Source of the DNA: Deltaproteobacteria bacterium
GTDB taxonomy: Bacteria > Desulfobacterota > Desulfobaccia > Desulfobaccales > 0-14-0-80-60-11
Direction: 5' to 3'
Assembly: GCA_021813445.1 (NCBI GenBank)
Contig: JAKAKP010000090.1
Coordinates: 30,317-94,316 of the forward strand
DNA: 64,000 nt
The notes under the pieces are model-generated. The model did not search any database. It was not told the origin of the DNA and worked only from the letters and a program-made list of their open reading frames with translations. Positions 24,601 to 33,831 of the stretch are shown piece by piece. Each line of letters begins with the position of its first letter. Positions within the stretch are counted from its first letter, which is position 1. The position numbers and the translations under genes are program-made.

Positions 24601-25854
24601 ATGACTGTTTCCGCCTGCATCATTATCGGCGACAGCCGGGCCATGCCGGAATTGGAGCCGGAGTCCATCGACCTGGTGGTCACCTCTCCCCCGTATTGGC
24701 ATATCAAGGACTACGGGGCGCCCGGGCAGATCGGCTACGGCCAGACCCTGCACCAATATCTGCTCGACCTCTACCATACCTGGGCCGAATGCTTCCGGGT
24801 TTTGCGGCAGGGCAGCCGTCTCTGCATCAACATCGGCGACCAGTTTGCCCGGGCCAGTATCTATGGGCGTTACAAAATCATTCCCCTGCACGCGGAATTC
24901 ATCAGCCAGTGTGAGCAGATCGGCTTCGATTTCCTGGGGGCCATCATCTGGCAGAAAAAGACCACCATGAACCCCAGCGGCGGGGCCAATGTCATGGGTT
25001 CCTACCCGTTTCCCCCCAACGGCCTGGTAGAGATCGACTATGAATTTATCCTGATTTTTAAAAAGCCGGGCAAAGCTAAAGCTATATCTAGAGATATTAA
25101 AGAACTTTCTAAATTAACTAAAGAGGAATGGAAGGAGTACTTCTCCGGCCACTGGCGCTTCGGCGGGGCCAGGCAGATCGGCCACGAGGCCATGTTCCCG
25201 GAGGAGCTGCCCCGGCGCCTCATCCGCATGTTCACCTTTGTGGGCGGCACGGTCCTGGACCCTTTCCTGGGCAGCGGCACCACGGTCAAGGCGGCCCTAG
25301 AGCTAGGGCGCAACGCGGTGGGATATGAGATTAACGAGAGCTTCCTGGAGATGATAAGCGCCAAGACGGCCGTCAGCGACCGGCAGCCCTTTCCGGGAAA
25401 CGTGATGATAATTAAAAGGGATAAAGAGTTTGCCAATCTGCCGGATATTGGCTATCATCCCAGCATCCAGGATGCGCGGCCGCAGGTGGATGAAGAAGAA
25501 GGGAATAATAAGAGGGATGCAATTTATAAAGTTACCCAGATTGTGGATGCAGAGACGATAAGATTAGATAACGGCCAGACTGTGGGTTTCTTGGGAGTAA
25601 AGATAGAAAAGAAGGCAGAAGCCCTGAATTATTTACAAACTAAGCTTTTAGGCAAAAAAATCATCCTGCGCGATGAAAATAGGGCCGATCCCGAAAATGA
25701 AGGTAATAATAAAAAGATTGCGGCCTATGTCTATTTGCGTAATAAATTATTTATAAACGGCTACTTAATCAAATCCGGACTGGCACTGCCGGACCGGCAG
25801 GTGACCCACCGGCTGCAAGAGAAGTTCCACAAATGGGCACTTGTTCGAGACTGA
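24601..25854 (+). CDS. DNA methyltransferase (beta class, N4/N6) fused to degenerate SNase-like domain
   Basis: 417 residues. The catalytic motif TSPPY is at 28-32 and the SAM motif VLDPFLGSGTT near 218-228, the beta-class order of amino-methyltransferases. From about 300 there is a staphylococcal-nuclease-like fold (KVTQIVDAETIRLDNGQTVGF ... KIAAYVYL ... LIKSGLA). Key nuclease residues are changed: the Arg of the VRL motif is Gly, the D-T-P-E motif reads KIEK and the second catalytic Arg is Lys, so nuclease activity is unlikely. Codons around 25070-25130 and 25490-25770 are clearly AT-richer than elsewhere. No restriction enzyme gene is adjacent. Target sequence unknown. Confidence 0.82.
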   Translation: MTVSACIIIGDSRAMPELEPESIDLVVTSPPYWHIKDYGAPGQIGYGQTLHQYLLDLYHTWAECFRVLRQGSRLCINIGDQFARASIYGRYKIIPLHAEFISQCEQIGFDFLGAIIWQKKTTMNPSGGANVMGSYPFPPNGLVEIDYEFILIFKKPGKAKAISRDIKELSKLTKEEWKEYFSGHWRFGGARQIGHEAMFPEELPRRLIRMFTFVGGTVLDPFLGSGTTVKAALELGRNAVGYEINESFLEMISAKTAVSDRQPFPGNVMIIKRDKEFANLPDIGYHPSIQDARPQVDEEEGNNKRDAIYKVTQIVDAETIRLDNGQTVGFLGVKIEKKAEALNYLQTKLLGKKIILRDENRADPENEGNNKKIAAYVYLRNKLFINGYLIKSGLALPDRQVTHRLQEKFHKWALVRD

Positions 25855-26204
25855 TCTGTAGCGAACACAAGGTTCGCCCCTACAAAAAATTCGCCTATGA
25901 TGGTGAATCAGGGTTTAGATAATTGTGGCTGCTTTAAAGGAAGCCCTGACTTTGTCTTGAGGCCTGCGAGCAAGGCAGACTCAAGGCCTTGACCCTGGAA
26001 CAGGTGGCTGGAAAAGTATAGATAGGGTGAGTCCAAGCCGGTTCCCAAGCAGAGCCTGGGAACCAGAAGAAAGAAAAAATGTAGGGTGGGCCTTGCGCAC
26101 CAATTCTTTTGTAATTTCGATCATATGGGAGACGAACCTTACTGACAAGCAACACTCACATCTAAATATCAGGTGATGGATAATCGATCCAGGGGGTAGC
26201 AAGC
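25855..26204. other. spacer with dispersed repeats before pckA
   Basis: No gene is supported. It holds half of the GGGGCGAACCTTGTGTTCGC family (25858-25882), a hairpin GGTTCCCA...TGGGAACC at 26040-26064 and a GTAGGGTGGGCCTTGCGCACC element at about 26081-26102. A clear promoter for pckA was not found. Confidence 0.45.
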
Positions 26205-27788
26205 ATGAAGAACCCTAGTCTGAGTCATCAAGGCATCCGCAACGTCACCGCAGTCCATTGGAACATGCCCACCGGGGCCTTGTACGAAAAAATCGTCTCC
26301 CGGGGGGAAGGCCTCGTCGCCCACCTGGGGCCGATAGTGGTGCGCACCGGCGCCTACACCGGCCGCTCCCCCAAGGATAAATTCATCGTCGATGAACCCA
26401 GTTCCACCAAGAAACTCTCTTGGGGAGGAGAGAACCAGCCCTTTACGGTGGAAAAATTCAACCTGATCCACTACCGGCTGCTGGCCTATCTCCAGGGCCG
26501 GGACCTCTTTGTCCAGGACTGCTACGCGGGTGCGGACAAGCGCTACCAGATGTCCATCCGCCTGATCACCGCCACGGCCTGGCAGAACCTCTTTGCCCGC
26601 AACATGTTCATCCGCATCAAAGATCATAAAGAACTGGAAAACCATAAGCCGGAGTTCACCATCATCGCCGCGCCCGGGTTTCATGCAGTGCCGGAGCTGG
26701 ACGGCACCCATTCCGAGGCCTTCATCATCGTCAATTTCGCCAAGAAGCTGGTGCTCATCGGCGGCACCTCCTACGCCGGGGAGATAAAAAAGTCGGTGTT
26801 CACCATCCTCAATTACTATCTGCCCCAGCGGGAAGTGCTGTCCATGCACTGCTCCGCCAACGAAGGCAAGAAGAGGGACGTGGCCCTTTTCTTCGGCCTC
26901 TCCGGGACCGGCAAGACCAGTCTCTCCGCGGACCCGGAGCGGAAGCTCATCGGCGACGACGAACATGGTTGGGGGGATAACGGCATCTTTAATTTCGAGG
27001 GGGGCTGCTACGCCAAGGTCATCCGTCTCAGCCCCAAGGCCGAGCCGGACATCTATGAGTGCACCCGCAGGTTCGGGACTATCCTGGAAAACGTGGGCAT
27101 GGATCTCTCCACCCGCCGCCTGGATCTGAACGACGACAGCCTCACGGAGAACACCCGGGCCGCGTATCCCATCACCCACCTGAAAAATATCGTCCGGGAC
27201 GGCATGGGGGACCACCCCCAGAATATCTTTATGCTGGCCTGCGACGCGTTTGGAGTCCTGCCGCCCATTTCCCGGCTGACCCCGGAGCAGGCCGCGTACC
27301 ATTTCCTCTCCGGCTATACTGCCAAGGTGGCAGGCACCGAGCGCGGTATGGGCAACGAGCCCCAGGCCACTTTCAGCACCTGTTTCGGCGCGCCCTTCCT
27401 GCCTCTGCCCCCGGCCCACTATGCCCAACTGTTCCGGGAGAAGATTTTGAAATACCGACCCGCGTGCTGGCTGGTAAATACGGGCTGGACCGGCGGTCCC
27501 TTCGGGGTGGGCCACCGCATGGAGATCGGCTACAGCCGGGCGCTGCTGCATGCGGCCATGAGCGGCAAGCTGGACAAAGCGGAGACCTTCCAGGAACCCT
27601 TCTTCGGACTCACCGTGCCCGCAGCCTGCCCCGGCGTGCCGGAGAAGCTCTTGAATCCCCGGGACACCTGGAAAGACAAGCAGGCCTATGACGATAAGGC
27701 CAGGGAACTGTCCGCCCGTTTCCGGGATAATTTTGCCAAATACGCCCCCCACGTGGGTCAGGAAGTTCTGGGCGCGGCACCCAGGTAA
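26205..27788 (+). CDS. pckA: phosphoenolpyruvate carboxykinase (ATP)
   Basis: 527 residues, standard length for the ATP-dependent enzyme that converts oxaloacetate to PEP and CO2. The P-loop FFGLSGTGKTSLSADPE is near residue 230, the metal-binding region LIGDDEHGWGDNGIFNFEGGCYAK follows, and TGRSPKDKFIVDEP near the N-terminus binds substrate. C-terminal NTGWTGGPFGVGHRM is also conserved. It is monocistronic, bounded by repeats on both sides. It supports gluconeogenesis or C4 metabolism. Confidence 0.97.
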   Translation: MKNPSLSHQGIRNVTAVHWNMPTGALYEKIVSRGEGLVAHLGPIVVRTGAYTGRSPKDKFIVDEPSSTKKLSWGGENQPFTVEKFNLIHYRLLAYLQGRDLFVQDCYAGADKRYQMSIRLITATAWQNLFARNMFIRIKDHKELENHKPEFTIIAAPGFHAVPELDGTHSEAFIIVNFAKKLVLIGGTSYAGEIKKSVFTILNYYLPQREVLSMHCSANEGKKRDVALFFGLSGTGKTSLSADPERKLIGDDEHGWGDNGIFNFEGGCYAKVIRLSPKAEPDIYECTRRFGTILENVGMDLSTRRLDLNDDSLTENTRAAYPITHLKNIVRDGMGDHPQNIFMLACDAFGVLPPISRLTPEQAAYHFLSGYTAKVAGTERGMGNEPQATFSTCFGAPFLPLPPAHYAQLFREKILKYRPACWLVNTGWTGGPFGVGHRMEIGYSRALLHAAMSGKLDKAETFQEPFFGLTVPAACPGVPEKLLNPRDTWKDKQAYDDKARELSARFRDNFAKYAPHVGQEVLGAAPR

Positions 27789-27795
27789 GATTTAT

Positions 27796-27900
27796 CTCAC
27801 GCAAAGACGCAAAGACGCAAAGTGAAGAACGCAAAGAAATATTTTTAGGGGCACGGCTGAGGCCGTGTCCCTAAAAATTTATTTTGCGCCTTTGCGTGAG
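27796..27900. repeat. nested inverted repeat after pckA
   Basis: The left arm has tandem ACGCAAAG units (CTCACGCAAAGACGCAAAG...), the right arm is TTTTGCGCCTTTGCGTGAG. Between them TTTTTAGGG-GCACGGC and GCCGTG-TCCCTAAAAA form a second strong hairpin with a TGAG loop (27841-27878). It lies between the convergent ends of pckA and the SGNH gene and may act as a two-way terminator. Confidence 0.7.
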
Positions 27901-27967
27901 GTATCTAGCCTCGGAGTTTCAATCCCGGAAATTGGCCCCGCCCGCCAGGCGCAGGGCGACCCTACCA

Positions 27968-29275
27968 CTATTGCCGGTCTGCTTTTTTGAAGGAGACGCT
28001 CCATGGGTCTCTGGCCTCCACCGCGGCAAAGCCCCTGGCCGCCAGGACACCATAGGATTCCCGGGAAGATTCAAAGAAAACCCGGTGCCCTTCCCAGTTC
28101 CAGTGCATATCACCCCGGGGCAGATAGAGCTTGGTGCCGGTGCGGGCGTAATAAGCGGCCATAGCTGCCGTGGGATCAATCAGGAAGATGTTTTGTTTCC
28201 GGCAAAAAGTCTGGATCTTCCTATTGGGCTCCATGAGGTCGAAGCTGGAGGCCTTGAGGTTGTATTCCGCCACCGCCCTTTCCCAGTCCTGGGGGGAAAC
28301 CTGATAGCGTTGGGGAAAGAGCTGCACCGCCAGGATGATGCCGCGCCGGTTGCAGTAGATTTGCAGGGCTTCCAGGATGCGGTCTAATCTATGGAAAGCT
28401 TCGGCTATTTCCGGCGGTGGGGGGGCAGTGTACATACCCAGACCATTGTTGAGGTCAAAAAGCAGGGGCGGAGTCCGATCCCCCGAACTGGTAATGGGCT
28501 CCTCCTCCTGAAACAGACGGCATAATAACTGCCGTTTACGCAGCCAACGGCCTAACTGACTCACCATCTGCTCCAGGGGCGTTTGGGGTTGGAGATAGTC
28601 CGCGGGGATATGGTATTCTTTGAGAAGCCGCAGGATCTTTTGGGAGCCCTCCTGCCGCTCAATGCGGACGTCCCCTTGAGCCACGGTCAAGTGGTATCCA
28701 CCGTCAGGTTTCAGGGAAAAGTAGGTCTGGGCAATGTCATTCCCCAGGGTGATTCCCAGAAGGACCAGATGCGGATGAAACTTCACGCCGAAGCGATCCA
28801 GATAATATAAGGCGGTGGCCGGCTCTTCGGTCTGCGCCACCAATACTTCGCACTTGCCGTAATGGTGGTTGATCCATTCTTCCAGCATGGAGGAAAAGGT
28901 CTCCTTCTGACCCACGCGGAAGCCTGAGGTGAAAGAATCCCCCAGGGACAGGATGCGTAAGACTCCGGGTGGAGGCTGAATGCTAAATTCCCGGTCGTTC
29001 CGAAATCCCTGGGAGTTGGTAATCCAATGCACCTGGCCCCCCAGGCCGTCACTTAAGTAGGTGTTGAGGTTTTCAGGAAGATTTCCACCTGGACCCATTC
29101 CCCCTTTTTTGCTCCCTATGATATTCCCATAATCCCGCACCGACTTGCTCTGATGCTGCTCTATTACCGTCAAACTCAGTTCGGCCATGACCATGGCCGC
29201 TATAATGGCCAGAAATACTTGCAGCAGTTGCAAGCGGAAGTTTTTTGGTCTGAAAAACATAAGCTTTGGATGCAT
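27968..29275 (-). CDS. membrane-anchored SGNH-fold hydrolase-like protein
   Basis: 435 residues. One membrane helix near the N-terminus (LQLLQVFLAIIAAMVMAELSL) precedes a large periplasmic domain with the SGNH blocks: LSLGDSFTSGF (block I, catalytic Ser), GITLGNDIA (block III, Asn), and DMHWNWEGH (block V, Asp/His). The size and anchor resemble AlgJ/AlgX-like and other O-acyl-handling SGNH proteins, but no acyltransferase or exopolysaccharide gene is beside it. Substrate unknown. Confidence 0.75.
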   Translation of the reverse strand: MHPKLMFFRPKNFRLQLLQVFLAIIAAMVMAELSLTVIEQHQSKSVRDYGNIIGSKKGGMGPGGNLPENLNTYLSDGLGGQVHWITNSQGFRNDREFSIQPPPGVLRILSLGDSFTSGFRVGQKETFSSMLEEWINHHYGKCEVLVAQTEEPATALYYLDRFGVKFHPHLVLLGITLGNDIAQTYFSLKPDGGYHLTVAQGDVRIERQEGSQKILRLLKEYHIPADYLQPQTPLEQMVSQLGRWLRKRQLLCRLFQEEEPITSSGDRTPPLLFDLNNGLGMYTAPPPPEIAEAFHRLDRILEALQIYCNRRGIILAVQLFPQRYQVSPQDWERAVAEYNLKASSFDLMEPNRKIQTFCRKQNIFLIDPTAAMAAYYARTGTKLYLPRGDMHWNWEGHRVFFESSRESYGVLAARGFAAVEARDPWSVSFKKADRQ

Positions 29276-29327
29276 TTCCCCGTAGCCCTGGCGGTAATGC
29301 CGGGAGAAAGATCAGCGTATTTATAAG

Positions 29328-30116
29328 TTACAATTGCAATCCTGGAATTCGGTCCCATCCCGCCAGGTGCAGGGTGATGAAACCGGCCAGGAAGGCTCCG
29401 GCCAGCCCCAGGGCCAGCCAATCCCGGGGGGCCAGGCGGACTTGCAGGAGGTAGGTGCGCCTGCTGCTTCTTTGGAAGCCCCGGGTCTCCAGGGCCCAGG
29501 CCATGGTCTGGCTGCGGCGCAGGGTGAGTAGAAAAATGGGCGCCAGCAAAGGGAGGTGGCGTTTCAGCCGGGTCAAAGGGCCGCCTTCCTCCCAGACCAG
29601 CCCTCGAGCCTCCTGGGCTTCCTTCACCCTTTGGGCGGTGGCGAAGACCTCCGGCACCCAGCGCAGGGCCAGGGCAAAGGCGAACGCGCCGGCGTAAGGC
29701 ACCCGCAGCTTCACCAACCCGAGGAACAACTCTTCCACCGGTGTGGTGGCCAAAAGCACCAGGCCGGCCACCATCATAGTCCCCAATTTCAAGAAAGTGG
29801 CCAACCCGAAGGCCAGGGATTCCCGGCTCACCCGCCAGAAAAGCGGGGTCGGCCCCTGGGCCACCACCGACCAGACCGCCAGACTGAATAGGGCCAGGAT
29901 CAACAGCAGCCAACGGAGGCGGTATAGTTCCCCCCAGGCCCGGGCCAGGGCCAGATGTCCCAGGACCAGCAACGCGGCCAGGCCCACCACTTCGGGCTTT
30001 TGCGGCAGCAGCACCGCCAGGAAGCTGGCCAGCAACAGAATTATCTTGGTCCTCGGATCCAGCCGCTGGATCACATTGGCCGGGGGCAGGGCAGGGGAGG
30101 GATTATTTACTTGCAT
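29328..30116 (-). CDS. EcfT/CbiQ-type transporter transmembrane subunit
   Basis: 262 residues from the ATG at 30116; the longer frame overlaps the divergent gene's leader. Several membrane helices and two EcfT signature helices are visible: AQEARGLVW and ALETRGFQ, the Ala-Arg-Gly type motifs that couple to the ATPases. The opening INRLDPRTKI-like segment (VIQRLDPRTKIILLL) is typical of the family. EcfT links substrate-binding S proteins to EcfA ATPases for vitamin or metal uptake. No S component or ATPase gene is nearby, so its partners must be elsewhere. Confidence 0.85.
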   Translation of the reverse strand: MQVNNPSPALPPANVIQRLDPRTKIILLLASFLAVLLPQKPEVVGLAALLVLGHLALARAWGELYRLRWLLLILALFSLAVWSVVAQGPTPLFWRVSRESLAFGLATFLKLGTMMVAGLVLLATTPVEELFLGLVKLRVPYAGAFAFALALRWVPEVFATAQRVKEAQEARGLVWEEGGPLTRLKRHLPLLAPIFLLTLRRSQTMAWALETRGFQRSSRRTYLLQVRLAPRDWLALGLAGAFLAGFITLHLAGWDRIPGLQL

Positions 30117-30187
30117 CCGGGCGGAACATTTCCGATACTGAATATTTATATATTCGCAAGAATTATCACTCAATAAGGAAAGCGGCA

Positions 30188-30562
30188 ATGGTTAAATATC
30201 TGGTGCTGGCCCTAATCTTCCTGGACGTAATCCTCAATGTGGCGGGCCAGTTGTCACTGAAATACGGCATGTCCCAATTCGGCAACTTCTCCCTGTCCTT
30301 GAGCACGCTGCCCCCCGTGTTTCTGAAGGCGGCTACCAATCTCAATGTGCTGCTGGGCCTGGTCTGCTATGGCCTGGGCTTCCTGGTGTGGCTCATCGTC
30401 CTGGCCAAGGCGGAAGTGAGCTATGCCTATCCTTTGATCAGCCTGGGTTATGTCTTCACCGCGATTTTGGCCCGGGTCATGTTCGGGGAATCCGTCTCCT
30501 TTACCCGCATGGCCGGCATCCTGGTCACCTGCGTGGGGGTCTTCCTCATCGCCCGCAGCTGA
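30188..30562 (+). CDS. small multidrug/DMT-family transporter
   Basis: 124 residues with four membrane helices, the size of an EmrE/ArnE-like half transporter. AEVSYAYPLISLGYVFTAILARVMFGE is the conserved C-terminal DMT block, and GQLSLKYGM near residue 20 fits the EamA-like family. An AAGGA site precedes the ATG by 8 bases. It is divergent from the EcfT-like gene. It probably works as a dimer; candidates are lipid-linked sugar or drug export, undecided from sequence. Confidence 0.8.
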   Translation: MVKYLVLALIFLDVILNVAGQLSLKYGMSQFGNFSLSLSTLPPVFLKAATNLNVLLGLVCYGLGFLVWLIVLAKAEVSYAYPLISLGYVFTAILARVMFGESVSFTRMAGILVTCVGVFLIARS

Positions 30563-30569
30563 GCCTACC

Positions 30570-30818
30570 TTAATCTTCCGGGGCGATCCAGATAATCTGG
30601 TGTTTGTTGACGATGAACACCTTTTCCTTTTTTCCTTCCATGGTGACATCGAAGACCGCCAGGAAAGGGTCCTTGTCCCTGGTGAAGAGATCGCTGACGC
30701 GGTTCAATTGCATCTCTTCATGATAAAGGTTTACCTGCCCCTGAAGTATCGTGCCGTCAGTGAGCTTTATGGTGACGGCGCGGACATTGCGTCTCCGGGA
30801 AATAATCTTTACGTTCAT
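30570..30818 (-). CDS. small conserved hypothetical protein
   Basis: 82 residues from the ATG at 30818, chosen for its GGAGGAGG site 9 bases upstream. It is beta-rich: KIISRRRNVRAVTIKLTDG, ILQGQVNLYHEEMQLNRVSDLF and KVFIVNKHQIIWIAPED suggest a small barrel, reminiscent of DUF6812-like or Sm/PilZ-like small folds. It follows mtaD by 56 bases on the same strand. Function unknown. Confidence 0.6.
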   Translation of the reverse strand: MNVKIISRRRNVRAVTIKLTDGTILQGQVNLYHEEMQLNRVSDLFTRDKDPFLAVFDVTMEGKKEKVFIVNKHQIIWIAPED

Positions 30819-30874
30819 CGGCTTTGCCTCCTCCGTGACGGACCGGCCGGTATGGCGCCGGGGCCGTGGGTTCG

Positions 30875-32212
30875 CTAACCGCCACAATTATTTCGCAAAC
30901 TGCGGGCCAATTCCCGGGCTCGCGCCAGGGTTTCCTCCAGGTCAAAGGAGAGGAGGCGCCGGTCCTGGACCAGCACCCGGCCGTGCACCAGCACGGTCTG
31001 GACGTCCGCACCGGTGGCCGCGTAAACCAGGTGGGAGTAAGGATCATAGATGGGGGTGAGGTGGGGCTGGTCCAGATCGATGATCACCAGATCGGCCTTC
31101 AGTCCCGGCATGAGCGCCCCCACTTCCTGCTCCAATCCTAAAACCTTAGCACTCCCCCGGGTGGCCAGGTCCAGGGCCATGGGCGCCGGCAAGGCCGTGG
31201 GGTCCAGACGATGGACCTTTTGCAGCTTGGCCGCGGTGTCTATCTCCTGGAGCAGGTCCAGATTGTTGTTGGAGGCGCAGCCGTCGGTGCCCAGGCCCAC
31301 CGGCACCCCCTGATCCAGGAGGTCCACCACCGGGGCGATGCCGGAGGCCAGCTTCATGTTGCTCTCCGGGCAGTGGGCCACGCCCGCGCCGCTGGCCGCC
31401 AGCAGTTCCAGATCGGCAGGAGTCAAGACCACCCCGTGGTCGGCCAGCAGACGGTGGCTGAGAAGCCCCAGCCGGTGGAGGTGGCCCACCGGCGTGGCCC
31501 TGTATTTGGCCTCACAGTCCGCCACTTCGGTGGCGGTTTCAGAGAGATGAATGATGAGCCGGGTATTGAGCCGGGCGGCCAGTTCCCCGCATTGCTGCAA
31601 GAGGTCCGGCGAGCAGGTATAGACCGAGTGGGGCTGGATGGCCACCTGCACCCGGGGGTGGTCCTGCCAGACGCGGCAGAGTTCTTCGCTATACTGCAAA
31701 CCCGCCTGGGGCGGGCCGTAATTGGGGGAGGGAAAATCGTACAAGACCTCGCCCACTACTGCGCGGATGCCGGTTTCCGCCGCGGCCTGGGCCACCTGGG
31801 CGGACCAGAGATACATGTCGCAGAAAGTGGTGGTGCCGGACAGGAGCATCTCCGCCACCGCCAGCTTGGTGCCCCAATAAACGAAATCCCCGTTCAGATG
31901 GCGCTCCGCGGGAAAGATGTGGGCAGAGAGCCATTCCTCCAGGGGCAGATCATCGGCCAGCCCCCGGAACAGGGCCATGGCCGCATGGGTATGGGCGTTG
32001 ATTAAACCGGGAATGATGAGGCCCTGGGGATAATCCAGCACCTTGGCCGCGGCATAACGCTTCTGCAGCTCCCCTGGCGGGCCCACGGCTACAATCTCCT
32101 CCCCCCGGATGGCCACCGCACCGGGGGAGAAGACCTCCCTCTCCGGGTTCTGGGTCAGCACCCAGGCGCCGGTGATTAATATGGAAACGGTTTCTTTTTC
32201 AGAAGCCTGCAA
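30875..32212 (-). CDS. mtaD: 5-methylthioadenosine/S-adenosylhomocysteine deaminase family amidohydrolase
   Basis: 445 residues. The metal-dependent hydrolase motifs are in place: PGLINAHTHAAMALFRGLADD (HxH), IQPHSVYTC, IIHLSETATEV, then GVAHCPESNMKLASG and LGTDGCASNNNLDLLQE with the metal-binding Asp. This pattern fits the MtaD/SAH deaminase subgroup, which deaminates MTA, SAH or related purines. The protein is cytosolic. The exact substrate cannot be fixed from sequence alone. Confidence 0.88.
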   Translation of the reverse strand: MQASEKETVSILITGAWVLTQNPEREVFSPGAVAIRGEEIVAVGPPGELQKRYAAAKVLDYPQGLIIPGLINAHTHAAMALFRGLADDLPLEEWLSAHIFPAERHLNGDFVYWGTKLAVAEMLLSGTTTFCDMYLWSAQVAQAAAETGIRAVVGEVLYDFPSPNYGPPQAGLQYSEELCRVWQDHPRVQVAIQPHSVYTCSPDLLQQCGELAARLNTRLIIHLSETATEVADCEAKYRATPVGHLHRLGLLSHRLLADHGVVLTPADLELLAASGAGVAHCPESNMKLASGIAPVVDLLDQGVPVGLGTDGCASNNNLDLLQEIDTAAKLQKVHRLDPTALPAPMALDLATRGSAKVLGLEQEVGALMPGLKADLVIIDLDQPHLTPIYDPYSHLVYAATGADVQTVLVHGRVLVQDRRLLSFDLEETLARARELARSLRNNCGG

Positions 32213-32228
32213 TTCTCCCCCTTAACAT

Positions 32229-32355
32229 AGTTCAAAGTCCAGAGTTCAAGGTTCAAGGTTGGGCCTGGTGAGTTACAAAGTATGACTTACATCTGAAATG
32301 GGAAGCTACGATTTCTTTTCTAACTTTGAACTTTGAACCTTGAACCTTGAACTTG
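32229..32355. repeat. inverted heptamer repeat between two minus-strand genes
   Basis: Left arm units GTTCAAA-GTCCAGA-GTTCAAG-GTTCAAG (32230-32258), right arm from 32321 of the complementary CTTTGAA/CCTTGAA units. The same unit family is found again at 54037-54215. It separates mtaD from the lytic transglycosylase gene and overlaps nothing coding. Confidence 0.8.
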
Positions 32356-32358
32356 TTT

Positions 32359-33285
32359 CTAACCGATCTGCCCTTTCGTATAGGCATCCTTGAAACGCGC
32401 CCTGGTGCCCTTGGGAACCAGCAGGTGGTAGGCGCCCGGAGGCAGCGTGGTGCCTTTGATCCAGGGATTGAGGCGTTTGATGGTCTTATAATAGGTGCCG
32501 CAGGCGTCGGCCAGGGTTTTGACCGGCACCTCCTTGGTGATGGCGAAGTCCACATCATCGGCAGCCACCGGCGGATAAAGCTGGTCCGGGGGGATGTCGA
32601 AGCCATAGCGGGCCGGATCCTCCATGATGAGCTTGGCGGCAATAATCCGATGGACGTAGCGCTCCGTCTCCTCCGGCAGGCTCAGATGGTAGTAGTCACT
32701 TACCCCTTGGGCGGCCATCTCCCTCCGCACCCTGGCTTCCCCGCAGTTATACGCGGCCAGGGCCAGGGTCCAGTTGTTGAACATCTGGTGCAATTGTTTG
32801 AGGTAGCGCAAGGCCGCGTCCGTGGCCGCAAAGAAATCCAGGCGTTCGTCGACGGCGCTGTTGGCCTTGAGTTGGAAGCGTTGGGCCGTAGGGGGGATGA
32901 ATTGCCAGATACCCTGAGCCCCCGCGGAAGAACGGGCCTTGGGCCGGAAATCGCTTTCGGCCACGGCCACGTACTTCAAGTCCGGGGGCAGATGTTGCAT
33001 CATGATTTTCCGCTCGATCACCGGGAAGTAACGCTGGGCCCGTTTCAGCCACATGGTGCTCTGGGCCCGGCTCCAGACGATGATGGTGAATTCCCGGTCC
33101 AGGTCTTCCCGGACATCCGGATCGTTTACGGGCACGGGTTCGCCGCAGAGGGTCACCTTCTCCGGCACCCGGAAATAGGGAAAGGCCAAGGCCTGGACGG
33201 GCTCCGCCGGGGGCGGGGCCGGGGGCGGTGCGGGCCCCACGCCCAAAGCCAGAAAGGCCAACAGCAGCGCGACAATTACAACCAT
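32359..33285 (-). CDS. lytic murein transglycosylase, MltD-like
   Basis: 308 residues. An N-terminal signal/anchor (MVVIVALLLAFLALG) is followed by a Pro-rich linker and an SLT domain. The catalytic Glu is E110 in YVAVAESDF, with SSAGAQGIWQFIPPTA and NNWTLALAAYNCGEARV as the other hallmarks. The C-terminal tail (VPVKTLADACGTYYKTIKRLNPWIKG) looks like a LysM-type peptidoglycan-binding segment. It cleaves glycan strands in the periplasm. Confidence 0.88.
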   Translation of the reverse strand: MVVIVALLLAFLALGVGPAPPPAPPPAEPVQALAFPYFRVPEKVTLCGEPVPVNDPDVREDLDREFTIIVWSRAQSTMWLKRAQRYFPVIERKIMMQHLPPDLKYVAVAESDFRPKARSSAGAQGIWQFIPPTAQRFQLKANSAVDERLDFFAATDAALRYLKQLHQMFNNWTLALAAYNCGEARVRREMAAQGVSDYYHLSLPEETERYVHRIIAAKLIMEDPARYGFDIPPDQLYPPVAADDVDFAITKEVPVKTLADACGTYYKTIKRLNPWIKGTTLPPGAYHLLVPKGTRARFKDAYTKGQIG

Positions 33286-33831
33286 GGAAGTATCCGCAGC
33301 CTATTTTGCTGAAAAACTGGTATGCATTTACTGTAGCGGTTTCCGTCTGTCAAGTCCAGGGTGATGTGCCGGGGAAATGGATGCGGCGATTTTAAGATGC
33401 TGGGCAAGGCTCAGAATGACAAGGCCATTTTTCTGAATGGACCCTGGCATCAATCCCTCCCTCAGCAAAATTTGCTGGAAATCAGCATAATTATGTGATA
33501 AATGAATTACAGGATTTTCCTACCAATTCGCCAACAAATGGATATTTTCCCGTAGCGAATCTTGTATTCGCCCTGTGCCGTTTGGCAAACCTGGGCGAAC
33601 ACAAGGTTCGCCCCTACATGCGCATTCGTATCAGCGGGTTATAAGATCCCCCCCTTACCTCCCCATTAAACAGGGGATGAAGAAAACGGCTTTCTCATTT
33701 CTGGCATAAACCCTGGAATCAACTAAAGTCCCCCTTTTCTAAAGGAGGATTTAGGGGGATTTTCAGGCGGTTATAAAATCCCCCCTGACCCCCCTTAAAA
33801 AAAGGGGGGGGAAGATAAGGAGGGTTTGGAG
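33286..33831. repeat. repeat-rich spacer
   Basis: No gene is supported. There is a long inverted repeat of the GGGGCGAACCTTGTGTTCGC family with arms at 33552-33573 and 33593-33616. Three copies of an AAATCCCCCCT-type element follow at about 33644-33680, 33725-33765 and 33770-33812; two face each other. Confidence 0.6.

Noticed and set aside
26169..27752. A 527-residue open frame on the minus strand opposite pckA
   Set aside because: pckA on the plus strand is full length with all motifs. The antisense frame is Gly/Arg/His-rich with no domain and mirrors the GC-rich codon pattern.
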